This document shows, piece after piece, positions 1 to 8,576 of a stretch of 47,819 nucleotides of DNA (the first letter of the stretch is position 1; each line of letters opens with the position of its first letter). The notes beneath the pieces are model-generated. The model was not told the origin of the DNA, made no database searches, and saw nothing but the letters and a program-made list of their open reading frames with translations. The translations under genes and the position numbers were made by a program. Origin of the DNA: Flavobacteriales bacterium (GTDB lineage: Bacteria > Bacteroidota > Bacteroidia > Flavobacteriales_G > JALEGO01); assembly GCA_020631045.1 (NCBI GenBank), contig JAHDHZ010000001.1, forward strand, positions 25,933-73,751, written 5' to 3'.

Positions 1-644
1 TTGGTGTTGAAGAGCAATTTTATATTTTCTGGCCTTTAGTTTTAATGCTTTCTAAACCGAAGAATTATTTGAAAGTTTTTGTTGTATTTGTCTTGGTAAT
101 TGTTCTTTTAAAAGCACTTTTTTTATTTTGGGCAAATCAAAGTGGATGGCTAAAGACCTTACTTGCCATGAGTAAGTTTGAAAACATGGCCATAGGCGGC
201 ATCAGTGCTTATTTGGTGTTTTATAAAAGGTCGAACATTAAGTTTTTATTCTCAAAATTCATGCAATATTTAGCAATTATGCTTTGTATTTGTGCACTTT
301 TTTGGTTTCCTAAAGCTCTTGAAAACATTCAACATATTTTTTATGCATTTGCCTTTAGCATCATCATCATCAATACTGCATTAAATGACAACACTATTTT
401 TAGGCTTGAACACCCCTATCTAAAATGGCTCGGAGAATTGTCTTATGGCATGTACATGTATCATTTGATGCTCATTCCTTTACTTATTTTAATGCTCAAT
501 AAAATTGAAGGGCTTTCTTTAATGAGTTTTAATGTCTTATTGTATTTAAGCAGCTTCTTACTAACCATTTTAATCTCTAGATGTTCATATGTTTACTTCG
601 AAAAACCCTTCTTAAAAATAAAGTCCCGATTTATTCGAATTTAG
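1..644 (+). CDS. Acyltransferase-3 family membrane O-acyltransferase, 5' end outside window
   Basis: The reading frame is open from position 3 with no stop, so this is the C-terminal part of a longer gene, not a gene starting at the internal ATG at 45. The first visible residues, GVEEQFYIFWPL, match the conserved VEEQFY(I/L)xWP signature of the acyltransferase-3 (OafA/YrhL) family. About five or six hydrophobic segments follow, and the end carries the family's YFEKPF motif. Such enzymes transfer acetyl or other acyl groups to sugars of surface polysaccharides at the inner membrane. The GTG start of the polymerase-like gene lies 12 bp downstream, so the two are probably co-transcribed. The N-terminal R-X10-H catalytic motif cannot be seen because it lies outside the window. 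The family call is firm; the substrate is unknown. Confidence 0.87.
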   Translation, partial: GVEEQFYIFWPLVLMLSKPKNYLKVFVVFVLVIVLLKALFLFWANQSGWLKTLLAMSKFENMAIGGISAYLVFYKRSNIKFLFSKFMQYLAIMLCICALFWFPKALENIQHIFYAFAFSIIIINTALNDNTIFRLEHPYLKWLGELSYGMYMYHLMLIPLLILMLNKIEGLSLMSFNVLLYLSSFLLTILISRCSYVYFEKPFLKIKSRFIRI

Positions 645-656
645 AAATCACCTTAC

Positions 657-1955
657 GTGTCTACACTGCATCAAATACAAAATTTTAGAGCACTTTCTAG
701 AGCAAACAAACTTGTTTCTATTGCTGTATTACTCTCTATTTTTATTTATTCGATTGTCTTATTTAAGGCCCCATTTGAAGGATACTTAAGCTATTTGGTG
801 ATGTTGGTGTTTTTTCCTTTTTTTATCGGAAAATTCAGAATACCCAATACTTACTTTTATTTCGCCAGTTATTTTGTTTTAATTGGTATGTACAACATTT
901 ATGTAGGCAACAATACTCCAGGGGCATTTTTAAAAATTTTCTTGGGGCTATTCATGTCTTATTTGTTTTATTATTTTGTCTTCAGGGCCTATCAAATTAA
1001 CCTTCAATTGCTCTTTAAGCTTTATCTTTTAGGAGCTTACATCATGGCAGTTATTGGACTGATTCAACTGATTAGTTTTTTATTAGGCATTACCCCTGGC
1101 TATGATTTTACGTGGATACTCAACAAAAGTGGCCCAGTACTTGGTGGAAACTTAGGCATTCGTATAAACTCTTTTTATAGCGAACCCTCACAATTTGCCA
1201 TAACTCAATCTCCTGCAGCTTTTGTAGCCATTTATTCTTTATTACAAAAAGCGCCTAAACATCTGAGCAAATTCAGATCATGGATTATTTTACTCACCTA
1301 TTTATTTACATTCTCTTCGTTAGGATACATGGGCATTTTCATCATTTTTTTACTTCTTATTTTTAATCTTAGGCTTACCAAATATCTGATTTTCATTGTC
1401 CCCTTACTTGTGTTAATTTTTAATCTATTGTACAATTATGTAGATGAATTCAGAATTAGATTTGACGATACCATCTCTGTGTTTACCACCTCAAAATTTC
1501 AGCTGGGAAAATCACACGGATCAAGCATCATTTTGTATGACAACTTTCATGTAACGGTTGAAAATTTTAAAGAGAATTTTTTGTTTGGCTCTGGTCTTGG
1601 TTCTCACAGTATTGCATTTGAAAAACATTCCATCACTAAAAGCATTAGAAGTTTTGGTTTTGACGGCAACAGCCAAGATGCCAATTCAATGATGCTTCGA
1701 ATCATCTCTGAAACTGGTTTGTTTGGCATTGTACTTACCTTTTGGTTTCTCTTTAAGTTTTACACGCTCAAAAATGAAGATGATGATGATTTTTGGCTTA
1801 TTTCAAACAGTGCACTGGTGTTGATCTTGCTTTTTTTATTTAGGCAAGGACATTACTTTATCAATGGCTTTCCGTTTTTTGTGTTTCTGTATCATTATGC
1901 CCATCAACAGGCAAAACAAAAGATCTTGACAAACTTTGAGAAGGCCGCTCAATAA
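657..1955 (+). CDS. O-antigen polymerase / O-antigen ligase-like membrane protein (Wzy-type)
   Basis: A 432-residue polytopic membrane protein with about ten hydrophobic segments. It has the Wzy/WaaL layout: a large polar stretch around residues 265-350 between membrane segments, holding FGSGLGSH (about 309-316) and then a segment reading NSMMLRIISETGLFG, typical of O-antigen ligase/polymerase proteins. It probably polymerises or ligates undecaprenyl-linked repeat units on the periplasmic side. The start is GTG at 657, 12 bp after the upstream acyltransferase; no ATG lies nearer the conserved region. The 3' end overlaps the convergent acyltransferase gene by 95 bp. Sequence alone does not separate polymerase from ligase, because the family diverges strongly. 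Confidence 0.8.
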   Translation: MSTLHQIQNFRALSRANKLVSIAVLLSIFIYSIVLFKAPFEGYLSYLVMLVFFPFFIGKFRIPNTYFYFASYFVLIGMYNIYVGNNTPGAFLKIFLGLFMSYLFYYFVFRAYQINLQLLFKLYLLGAYIMAVIGLIQLISFLLGITPGYDFTWILNKSGPVLGGNLGIRINSFYSEPSQFAITQSPAAFVAIYSLLQKAPKHLSKFRSWIILLTYLFTFSSLGYMGIFIIFLLLIFNLRLTKYLIFIVPLLVLIFNLLYNYVDEFRIRFDDTISVFTTSKFQLGKSHGSSIILYDNFHVTVENFKENFLFGSGLGSHSIAFEKHSITKSIRSFGFDGNSQDANSMMLRIISETGLFGIVLTFWFLFKFYTLKNEDDDDFWLISNSALVLILLFLFRQGHYFINGFPFFVFLYHYAHQQAKQKILTNFEKAAQ

Positions 1956-2895
1956 ATCTCCAAAACACATAACTTGCTGTTAAAGCAACAAGAAACCCAA
2001 AGCCAACTACGCCTGCTTTTTGCAAACCAGAGTTTGCAAATCTTGAGAGTATATTCACAACAGCCGCCCCTGTGATGCCGTGAATCAAATACAATGAATA
2101 TGATATTTTACCAAAAAAATTACCACCTTTTAGGTTTATCTGGCCCAGAAAATGAATGAGTAGTAACCCCAAGTAAGCAATACCCAAATCTAAAAACCCC
2201 AAATTCAAATAACAGAAAACTGAAAATAATAGTGTGACTACTAAAAATTCTACTGTTTTCACATAATCATATCTAAACAACACATAAATATTGCCTAAGG
2301 CGAAATAAGGCGCCCAAAACGGGAAATTAGCCCTACTGTGCCATAAACTAAGTAAAACAACAGCTAGATAAAAACACATTCTAAACAACAACTTAGAATG
2401 CATTGCAAAAGAAAAAAATACTCCTAAAAATATATAATATTGAAATTCTATGGCCAGTGTCCAATATACTTGATTGATCCAATCGTATTGATCGAATAAT
2501 GAAATCAAATATCCCAAGTGTAAGAAAATAGAATCTATTGAAGGTAGATTTTGAAAAATGGCATGTTGATACCCAAAGTTTCTCATGATTAAAAACACAA
2601 TACATGCCAAAATTGATACTACATATGGGATTTCTATTCTGATGAACCTTCTAATGAAAAACCATTTGAATTTTTTAAGCCTATAATTTGATTTTATCAA
2701 TGAAATAGGAATCACCACTGCTGAAATCACAAAAAACAATTGAACTCCTTTTTGGCCATACTTAAACAAATCATAGACTTGACCATCAGAAATAAAATCA
2801 ATTGTTTTACAAACAAAGTGATACAAGCAAACTAACACTGCGGCAATTCCTCTTAGCGTATTGATCAAAGGTATATGATGCTTAGCCACTTTCAT
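1861..2895 (-). CDS. Acyltransferase-3 family membrane O-acyltransferase
   Basis: A 344-residue polytopic protein with the acyltransferase-3 (OafA-like) N-terminal signature NTLRGIAAVLVCLYHF. R15 and H26 form the R-X10-H motif required for acyl transfer in this family. WTLAIEFQYYIF is the counterpart of the VEEQFY motif, and RFIERPSQ near the end is the FEKPF equivalent. It is predicted to acylate a surface glycan in the inner membrane. Its ATG overlaps the TGA of the upstream glycosyltransferase (ATGA, 2892-2895), so the two are translationally coupled. After the IERP motif there is a polar tail of about 26 residues, part of which lies opposite the end of the convergent polymerase gene. Confidence 0.88.
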   Translation of the reverse strand: MKVAKHHIPLINTLRGIAAVLVCLYHFVCKTIDFISDGQVYDLFKYGQKGVQLFFVISAVVIPISLIKSNYRLKKFKWFFIRRFIRIEIPYVVSILACIVFLIMRNFGYQHAIFQNLPSIDSIFLHLGYLISLFDQYDWINQVYWTLAIEFQYYIFLGVFFSFAMHSKLLFRMCFYLAVVLLSLWHSRANFPFWAPYFALGNIYVLFRYDYVKTVEFLVVTLLFSVFCYLNLGFLDLGIAYLGLLLIHFLGQINLKGGNFFGKISYSLYLIHGITGAAVVNILSRFANSGLQKAGVVGFGFLVALTASYVFWRFIERPSQSLSRSFVLPVDGHNDTETQKTESH

Positions 2896-3929
2896 TTAAA
2901 ATAATTCAATACAGTATTTGCCCATGATAATAAGTTGTGCTGGGCTGCAATGTGGTGACTGTACTGGCCCATTTCTATCAACTCAGAAGGCTCTTTTTGC
3001 ATGATCTGCTCAAGAGTATTAGTGAGTGAGTCTACCTGTTCTACTTTAAATTTCAGGCCGTTTTGAGTGGTTAAAAACCGTTCACCTGCCCCAATTTGAT
3101 CACTTAAAACAAGTGGCATGCCTGAAAGTGCAAATTCTTGCACAACAACTCCCCAGGGTTCAAAATAGCTCGGCAAAACAAATACGCCAGCATGACCAAT
3201 CACCTGTTGCATCTCTGAGGGCTGCAAAAAACCAAAGTGTTTGATTTTTTGATGCTTGATGGGTTTCTCAGGCCCCGTACCAACACAATGCAAGCTCCAA
3301 TCAGAATAACGATCAGAGAGCTTTATAAAGCTGTCACACAGTGCATCAATGCCTTTGTGTTTTACGTATCTGCCGACAAACAACAACACTTTAGGATAGT
3401 TTTGTTTTTTATTTTCAAATGTTTGGTTGTAAATGTTTTTAAAATATTGCACATCACAACAATAAAAACCAGTTTGAACCTCTTGAGACTTAAACCCTAA
3501 TTTTAAGGCAAATTGCTTCTGTGCATCACCTGCTACAAAGCAATCTGTAAACTTAGGTTTTAACATTACAGCACTGTATAACCTTGAGAGCTGCTGTTTG
3601 AAAGAACCAGTCCAGTGGTTGTCAAAAAGCAAAACGGTTTTTCTTTTTTTCTTTCTATATTCTTTAGCGACCTGCAAATAGGGTTTGTGCATCCACCCAG
3701 AACAAAAAAGTACTTGAGCATCAATTTTTATGCAAACCTCAAGCAATTCTGTGCTTGTATATTGCTCTCTATTGTAAATCTTAAGTGCACCAAAATCAAA
3801 ATCGAAAGGCGCTTCTTTATTGATCTTTTTTCTAAATACATGCACCTCAATACCATGCTGCTCTACCAAATACTTTAAACATGCAATGGTATAGCCAGCT
3901 AACTCTTCATATAAAACAAGTAATTTCAA
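2892..3929 (-). CDS. Glycosyltransferase family 4-like (GT-B fold)
   Basis: A 345-residue glycosyltransferase. The C-terminal half has the glycosyltransferase group 1 pattern: LLFVGRYVKHKGID opens the nucleotide-binding domain, and E257 and E265 (FEPWGVVVQE) form the E-X7-E motif that contacts the sugar donor. It probably acts at the cytoplasmic face of the inner membrane on a lipid-linked polysaccharide intermediate. The start is TTG at 3929 (M-K-L-L-V-L-Y-E-E); no ATG precedes the first beta strand. An exact TAnnTTTG element lies 8 nt upstream (3938-3945), divergent from the asnB promoter. It is followed by the acyltransferase with an ATGA overlap. Donor and acceptor sugars cannot be read from the sequence. 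Confidence 0.88.
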   Translation of the reverse strand: MKLLVLYEELAGYTIACLKYLVEQHGIEVHVFRKKINKEAPFDFDFGALKIYNREQYTSTELLEVCIKIDAQVLFCSGWMHKPYLQVAKEYRKKKRKTVLLFDNHWTGSFKQQLSRLYSAVMLKPKFTDCFVAGDAQKQFALKLGFKSQEVQTGFYCCDVQYFKNIYNQTFENKKQNYPKVLLFVGRYVKHKGIDALCDSFIKLSDRYSDWSLHCVGTGPEKPIKHQKIKHFGFLQPSEMQQVIGHAGVFVLPSYFEPWGVVVQEFALSGMPLVLSDQIGAGERFLTTQNGLKFKVEQVDSLTNTLEQIMQKEPSELIEMGQYSHHIAAQHNLLSWANTVLNYFK

Positions 3930-3937
3930 GCTAAGCT

Positions 3938-3945
3938 CAAAATTA
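3938..3945 (-). promoter_or_regulatory. -7 promoter element TAATTTTG for the GT4/acyltransferase operon
   Basis: An exact match to the Bacteroidota -7 consensus TAnnTTTG on the minus strand, ending 8 nt before the TTG start at 3929. No TTG is seen at the usual 17-23 nt upstream spacing. It is back-to-back with the asnB element at 3971-3978. Confidence 0.5.
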
Positions 3946-3970
3946 TAAGAAACTGTTTAAAAAAAGCATC

Positions 3971-3978
3971 TACCTTTG
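3971..3978 (+). promoter_or_regulatory. -7 promoter element TACCTTTG for asnB
   Basis: An exact TAnnTTTG match ending only 5 nt before the ATG of asnB (3984). Known Bacteroidota promoters start transcription a few bases after this element, so the transcript should begin at or very near the start codon. No clear -33 TTG is visible. Confidence 0.55.
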
Positions 3979-3983
3979 CCGAT

Positions 3984-5810
3984 ATGTGTGCAATAAATGG
4001 TTTTATTGATTTTCAAAGTATTGAGCCCAAAGGCACAATCATTGAAAAAATGAACTTGGCCTTGGTGCACAGGGGCCCTGATGCTCAAAATGTATTTTCA
4101 AAACAACACACTCATTTAGGGCATTGTAGGCTGTCTATCATTGATTTGGCTAAAGGCTCAAACCAACCTTTTCATTCTTCTTGCGGCAATTACACCATTG
4201 TGTTTAACGGAGAAATCTACAATTACATAGAACTGAAAAAACAGTTGCCAAATTTTAAATTCAAAACAAATTCAGATACCGAAGTATTGCTTGAATTGTA
4301 TGTTGTGATGAAAGAAAAATGTTTAGACTTACTCAACGGCATGTTTGCTTTTGTGATTTTTGAACATCAAACAGGCAAATTGTTCATGGCCAGAGACCGA
4401 TTCGGCATCAAACCATTTTATTACCACTTAAACAATAAAGGATTTACATTTAGCTCTCAAATCAAAGGTTTGTTGGCCAGCAATCAGTTTGAAAGAGTTT
4501 TAAATCAAGACAAACTGCATGAATTTTTAATGCATCAAAGTATCAATGACCCTTATACACTAGTAAAAGATGTGATGAGCCTTCAAAGCGGACACTTTGC
4601 TGTTTTAGAACACAAGCAGCTCAGTATTTCTAAATGGTATGATCTTGAAAAAGTGATTCAAAATAAGAAAGCCAACAACTCTGATGCAAAAAAGAACATC
4701 AAAGAACTCTTCAATAAGGCTATTGCTTTACGTATGAGAAGTGATGTTGCCTTCGGAGCTTTTCTCTCGGGTGGAATTGACTCAAGCATGGTGGTTGCCA
4801 GCATGAGTCAATCAAGTGAAAAACCTGTTAAAACATTTAGCGTTGTTTTTGATCAACAAGCCTTCAGTGAGCAGCAATATGCAGAATTAATTGCCCAGAA
4901 ATACAAAACTGAACACACCAATATTTTACTAAAACCAGATGATCTACTGGCCATTTTAGATGATGCTTTTCAGATGATGGATCATCCAACAGCTGATGGT
5001 ATAAACACTTATTTGGTCTCAAAAGTCACCAAAGAGCATGGCCTTACAGTAGCGCTTTCTGGATTGGGTGGAGATGAGCTGTTTGTAGGATACAATCACT
5101 TTAAACTAGCTAAAAAAATTGCTCGGTTTCGGTACGTTTTTAGCCTTCCGCTTTTCTTGAGGTATTTGATGATTCAATGTGTTGGTCTGTTTAGCTCAGT
5201 TTCTGAAAAACTCAAAGCTGTTTTACTTATTAAGCGCTATGATTTAAGCATAATTTATAGCATATTAAGATCAAACTTCACACCTCAAATGAGTCAGGAC
5301 TTACTGGTAAAAAAGTCTGTAGATTCAAATACTGGTTTTATTGAACAAAAAGAAAATATTTATGCATCGATCTCATTGCTAGAATTTGACCACTATTTAA
5401 AAAATGTACTGCTCAGAGACTCAGATGTGATGAGCATGGCTCACAGCCTAGAAATTAGAGTACCTTTTTTAGATCACAATTTGGTTGAGTATGTAATTGG
5501 CCTGTCTGACAATCTCAAAGAACCTACTTGGCCTAAAAAATTGCTTACAGAAAGCCTTGATGGATATTTGCCCCATGAAATTATTCATAGAAAAAAAATG
5601 GGGTTTACTTTTCCTTGGAAAATTTGGCTTAAAAACGAACTCAAAACTTTGTGTGAACAACAACTCAAGTTTTTAAAATCGCTTTCTTATTTCAATGCTG
5701 ATTATATTGATACTTTATGGAACAGATTTTTAAACGATCAAATTAGCTGGTCTAGAATATGGATTTTAGTCTCACTTGGTAGGTGGATGCAAGAGAATGA
5801 CATTAAGTGA
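3984..5810 (+). CDS. asnB: Asparagine synthase (glutamine-hydrolysing), AsnB family
   Basis: A 608-residue class II amidotransferase with the usual two domains. The start is fixed by the Met-Cys sequence: Cys2 becomes the N-terminal nucleophile of the glutaminase domain, followed by LVHRGPDA and FNGEIYN. The synthetase domain has the ATP pyrophosphatase loop SGGIDS at 262-267 and GLGGDEL at 360-366. The reaction makes asparagine from aspartate, glutamine and ATP. In polysaccharide clusters, homologues (for example WbpS-type proteins) are thought instead to amidate sugar carboxylates. It is flanked by glycosyltransferases and its stop overlaps the next GTG start (GTGA), so the glycan role is plausible but unproven. 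Confidence 0.92.
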   Translation: MCAINGFIDFQSIEPKGTIIEKMNLALVHRGPDAQNVFSKQHTHLGHCRLSIIDLAKGSNQPFHSSCGNYTIVFNGEIYNYIELKKQLPNFKFKTNSDTEVLLELYVVMKEKCLDLLNGMFAFVIFEHQTGKLFMARDRFGIKPFYYHLNNKGFTFSSQIKGLLASNQFERVLNQDKLHEFLMHQSINDPYTLVKDVMSLQSGHFAVLEHKQLSISKWYDLEKVIQNKKANNSDAKKNIKELFNKAIALRMRSDVAFGAFLSGGIDSSMVVASMSQSSEKPVKTFSVVFDQQAFSEQQYAELIAQKYKTEHTNILLKPDDLLAILDDAFQMMDHPTADGINTYLVSKVTKEHGLTVALSGLGGDELFVGYNHFKLAKKIARFRYVFSLPLFLRYLMIQCVGLFSSVSEKLKAVLLIKRYDLSIIYSILRSNFTPQMSQDLLVKKSVDSNTGFIEQKENIYASISLLEFDHYLKNVLLRDSDVMSMAHSLEIRVPFLDHNLVEYVIGLSDNLKEPTWPKKLLTESLDGYLPHEIIHRKKMGFTFPWKIWLKNELKTLCEQQLKFLKSLSYFNADYIDTLWNRFLNDQISWSRIWILVSLGRWMQENDIK

Positions 5811-6949
5811 GTGACAAACCTAAAATACTGATCATTGTTGATTGGTTTACTCCTGCTTTCAGAGCTGGGGGGCCTATTCGCTCAATTGAACATTTGATTA
5901 ACCATCTTTATAAAGAAGTTGATTTTCATGTGCTCACCAGTGCTTATGACTTAAATACAGTTGATGCGGTAATTGGAAAAGAGCATCAAGACCGTTGGAT
6001 CAGTTTTGAAAATCTTTGTAAGGTTTACTATGCCTCGAGTTCTAGACATTTGATTTTAAACTTCCCCAAAATAATCGATACAAAACAATATCAATCAATT
6101 TACATCAATAGTTTTTTCTCTTTTGGGTATAGTATTTATCCTCTTTTGCGTTTGAGGGGTAGATCGAAGTTGATTACTCTTGCTCCAAGAGGTATGTTAG
6201 GAGGGCAAGCCCTTGAAATCAAATCTTTTAAAAAAACACTTTATTTAAAGACTGCGAAACTTTTAGGACTCTATAATAATGTACAGTTTCATGCCGCAAG
6301 TGACAAAGAAGCGCAAGACATTCAGCTTTTCTTTAAAAAGAATAAAAGATACGCCATTCAAAATCTTTCTGGTGTAAAACCCAATTTCAACCCAAGAACC
6401 AAACAAGCAAATGGCTTATTAAATATACTGTTTGTAGCACGTATTTGTGAGATTAAAAACATTCACAAAACCCTTGATTACATCTCAAAACTACCTAAAA
6501 GTGTACAAGAATTGATTCATTTTAAAATTGTTGGTCCTATTGAAGATCAGCAATATTATACTTTGTGTAAAAAGCTTGCTGATCAATGTCAGGCAAAGGT
6601 CGAATTTATAGGTGAATGCCCAGCTAAAGAGCTTGAAAAATATTACAGATGGGCACATTTGTTTGTAAGTCTTTCGTTGCACGAAAATTTTGGGCACAGC
6701 ATTGTTGAGGCTTTCAATTACGGACTTCCTTGTCTTCTAGGCAAACACACCACTCCGTGGAATGATCTATCAGAAAAAAATGTAGGACTTAACATTGATT
6801 CATTTTCTGAATTTCAAGAAGGAATCACTCATTTTTTAAAAATGGATTCACAAACATTTAATGATGTCTCAAAAAAATGCGCTAATTACTATCAAATTGA
6901 TGAAAAGGTAATAAAAGCTTACAAGAAAATGTTTTTAAATGACTCTTAA
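5807..6949 (+). CDS. Glycosyltransferase family 4-like (GT-B fold)
   Basis: A 380-residue glycosyltransferase. The N-terminus reads ILIIVDWFTPAFRAGGPIRSI, typical of group 1 enzymes with a glycine-rich loop. NILFVARICEIKNIHKTL starts the C-terminal Rossmann domain, and E293 and E301 (HENFGHSIVEAF) form the E-X7-E donor-binding motif. LAPRGMLGGQA around residue 128 is also seen in many polysaccharide cluster GT4 proteins. The start is GTG at 5807 inside the asnB stop (GTGA overlap), which implies translational coupling and a shared glycan assembly role. Its last 15 bp overlap the 3' end of the convergent M23 peptidase gene. The linkage it forms is unknown. Confidence 0.88.
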   Translation: MSDKPKILIIVDWFTPAFRAGGPIRSIEHLINHLYKEVDFHVLTSAYDLNTVDAVIGKEHQDRWISFENLCKVYYASSSRHLILNFPKIIDTKQYQSIYINSFFSFGYSIYPLLRLRGRSKLITLAPRGMLGGQALEIKSFKKTLYLKTAKLLGLYNNVQFHAASDKEAQDIQLFFKKNKRYAIQNLSGVKPNFNPRTKQANGLLNILFVARICEIKNIHKTLDYISKLPKSVQELIHFKIVGPIEDQQYYTLCKKLADQCQAKVEFIGECPAKELEKYYRWAHLFVSLSLHENFGHSIVEAFNYGLPCLLGKHTTPWNDLSEKNVGLNIDSFSEFQEGITHFLKMDSQTFNDVSKKCANYYQIDEKVIKAYKKMFLNDS

Positions 6950-7903
6950 CTGCTGACCTACTTTGAGCATTTTATTTCTTGACATGTGGTTTAATTCACA
7001 GATTTTTTTGATGGATATGCCATACTCATCACATATTTTGTGCAAATAATCTCCTTTTTTTACGGTATAAAATTCTGCTCCTTTCGGAAAGCATGCAAAC
7101 CCATACTTTTTACGTTTAACAACTATTTCATTGGTGGTGAGCGTACCGGTTTTAAAATCAATAAATGTTTCAGGGTTTAAGGGTTGGCCTAAAAACCGAG
7201 TTTCAAAATGTAAGTGAGATCCTGTTGAATGACCTGAGCTTCCGCCCAAACCTATGAGATCTCCTGCCTGAACACGATCACCTGTTTGTACTTTAAAGCG
7301 ATGCAAATGAGCATATATAGTTTCAAGGCCATTGTCATGCCTAATGATGATGGCTCTGCCGTATCCACCATAATATTTTGCTAAGCGCACCTTTCCGCTA
7401 AAAGCAGCACGCAGCGTATCCCAAACTTCTAAGTCTACATCAATACCTTTGTGCATTTTACCTTCTCGAAATCCGTATCGAGAAGTTACTACACCTTTTA
7501 TAGGATGTACATAATCATCTAAAAAAAGTTGAAGCGTCGAATCTTTTGAAATAGAAGCGTATTCTTCTTTGTAGGGATTTGCCTTATCGGTATCCCAATG
7601 CTCATAAACCTTATCGGTTACGTATTGTTTAGCGGGGCTTCTGAGCTCGTCAATCTTCAAATGCAAAGCCTCAACCAAATCAAAAGGAATAATCTCTAAT
7701 TCAAGTAAAGAATCAATCATTGTTGTGATGATTGATCGATCTAAAGGAATCATATAATTCACTTTATTCACTACAATTGGCGAATATTTAACAGAATTAC
7801 TGTTTAACGTGGTTTGGTTACCTAGTCTGCCATCAGCTCTGTTTAAAGCAGGAAAAAGCATTACCAGTAAAAAACAAACAGTATATACTTTGTTAACTTT
7901 CAT
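6935..7903 (-). CDS. M23 family endopeptidase with C-terminal LysM domain
   Basis: The open frame extends to 7972, but the start is placed at ATG 7903 because it gives a signal peptide (MKVNKVYTVCFLLVMLFPAL) and a 322-residue protein. The LytM/M23 domain spans about residues 140-245, with zinc ligands H151 and D155 (HKGIDVD) and the HxH pair H230/H232 (SHLHFE). A LysM peptidoglycan-binding module follows at about 276-320 (YTVKKGDYLHKICDEYG). It should cut peptide cross-links in peptidoglycan in the periplasm. The order catalytic-then-LysM is a common Bacteroidota layout. It is the last gene of the gmhA-serC-serA operon, overlapping yggS by 11 bp. Confidence 0.9.
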   Translation of the reverse strand: MKVNKVYTVCFLLVMLFPALNRADGRLGNQTTLNSNSVKYSPIVVNKVNYMIPLDRSIITTMIDSLLELEIIPFDLVEALHLKIDELRSPAKQYVTDKVYEHWDTDKANPYKEEYASISKDSTLQLFLDDYVHPIKGVVTSRYGFREGKMHKGIDVDLEVWDTLRAAFSGKVRLAKYYGGYGRAIIIRHDNGLETIYAHLHRFKVQTGDRVQAGDLIGLGGSSGHSTGSHLHFETRFLGQPLNPETFIDFKTGTLTTNEIVVKRKKYGFACFPKGAEFYTVKKGDYLHKICDEYGISIKKICELNHMSRNKMLKVGQQLRVI

Positions 7904-8576
7904 AGTTTCTATTGCCAAAAATCGCGCTACCGATGCGCACCATATTGCTGCCCGCATCAATGGCCAATTCATAATCAGCGCTCATGCCCATTGACAGCAC
8001 CTTGAAATCTGACGAAAAATAAGCTTTTATTTTTTCAAACAAAAATTTCAGCGCATTAAACTCCTTACCTATTAACGCCTGATCGCTTGTGTTTGTTGCC
8101 ATAGTCATCAATCCTAAAACCTTTACATATTGGTAGTTTTGAAAGGTATTTTCTTTGCAAAGAAACTGAATTTGATCTTCAGAAAATCCAAACTTAGAGT
8201 CTTCTTGAGCCATATGTATCTGCAATAAGACATTTACTTGTTTATTTTTCAATCGAGCTCTTTTTTCGATCTCATCAAGTAAGCTCAAAGAATCGACACT
8301 GTGTATTAAGTACACATAATCAATAATTTGCTTGACTTTATTTCTCTGTAAATGACCAATGAAATGCCATTTAATTTGATCAGGCAATTGCACAGCTTTT
8401 TGTATTAGTTCTTGAGCTTTATTTTCACCAAAATCAATCTGCCCCGCATCAAAAGCGCTTTGAATCATAGAAGAAGGCTTAGTTTTAGAAACTGCTATTA
8501 AACAAACATGATCGGGCAACTTAGCTTTAAAAGAAGTTATATTGTCTTTTACCGTATGGTGTACTTTATGATGCAT
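7893..8576 (-). CDS. YggS/PLPBP family pyridoxal-phosphate homeostasis protein
   Basis: A 227-residue single-domain fold-III PLP protein, the usual length for the family. K31 in IAVSKTKP is the PLP-binding lysine. Other signatures are FGENKAQEL, KWHFIGHLQRNK, LGLMTMA, and SMGMSADYELAI followed by VRIGSAIFG, which binds the phosphate. It is a carrier and regulator of free PLP with no established catalysis. The start ATG overlaps the stop of the DUF1015 gene by 11 bp. Its place after serC, a PLP-dependent transaminase, fits a supply role, though that link is inferred from context. Confidence 0.93.
   Translation of the reverse strand: MHHKVHHTVKDNITSFKAKLPDHVCLIAVSKTKPSSMIQSAFDAGQIDFGENKAQELIQKAVQLPDQIKWHFIGHLQRNKVKQIIDYVYLIHSVDSLSLLDEIEKRARLKNKQVNVLLQIHMAQEDSKFGFSEDQIQFLCKENTFQNYQYVKVLGLMTMATNTSDQALIGKEFNALKFLFEKIKAYFSSDFKVLSMGMSADYELAIDAGSNMVRIGSAIFGNRNYES

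Noticed and set aside
45-644. A complete small membrane protein starting at ATG 45
   Set aside because: The frame is open to the window edge and the residues before the ATG carry the acyltransferase-3 VEEQFY motif, so it is a truncated larger gene.
1861-1955. Frameshift or pseudogene at the overlap of the polymerase and acyltransferase genes
   Set aside because: Both proteins reach their last conserved motif before the overlap and have normal length; no broken motif is seen.
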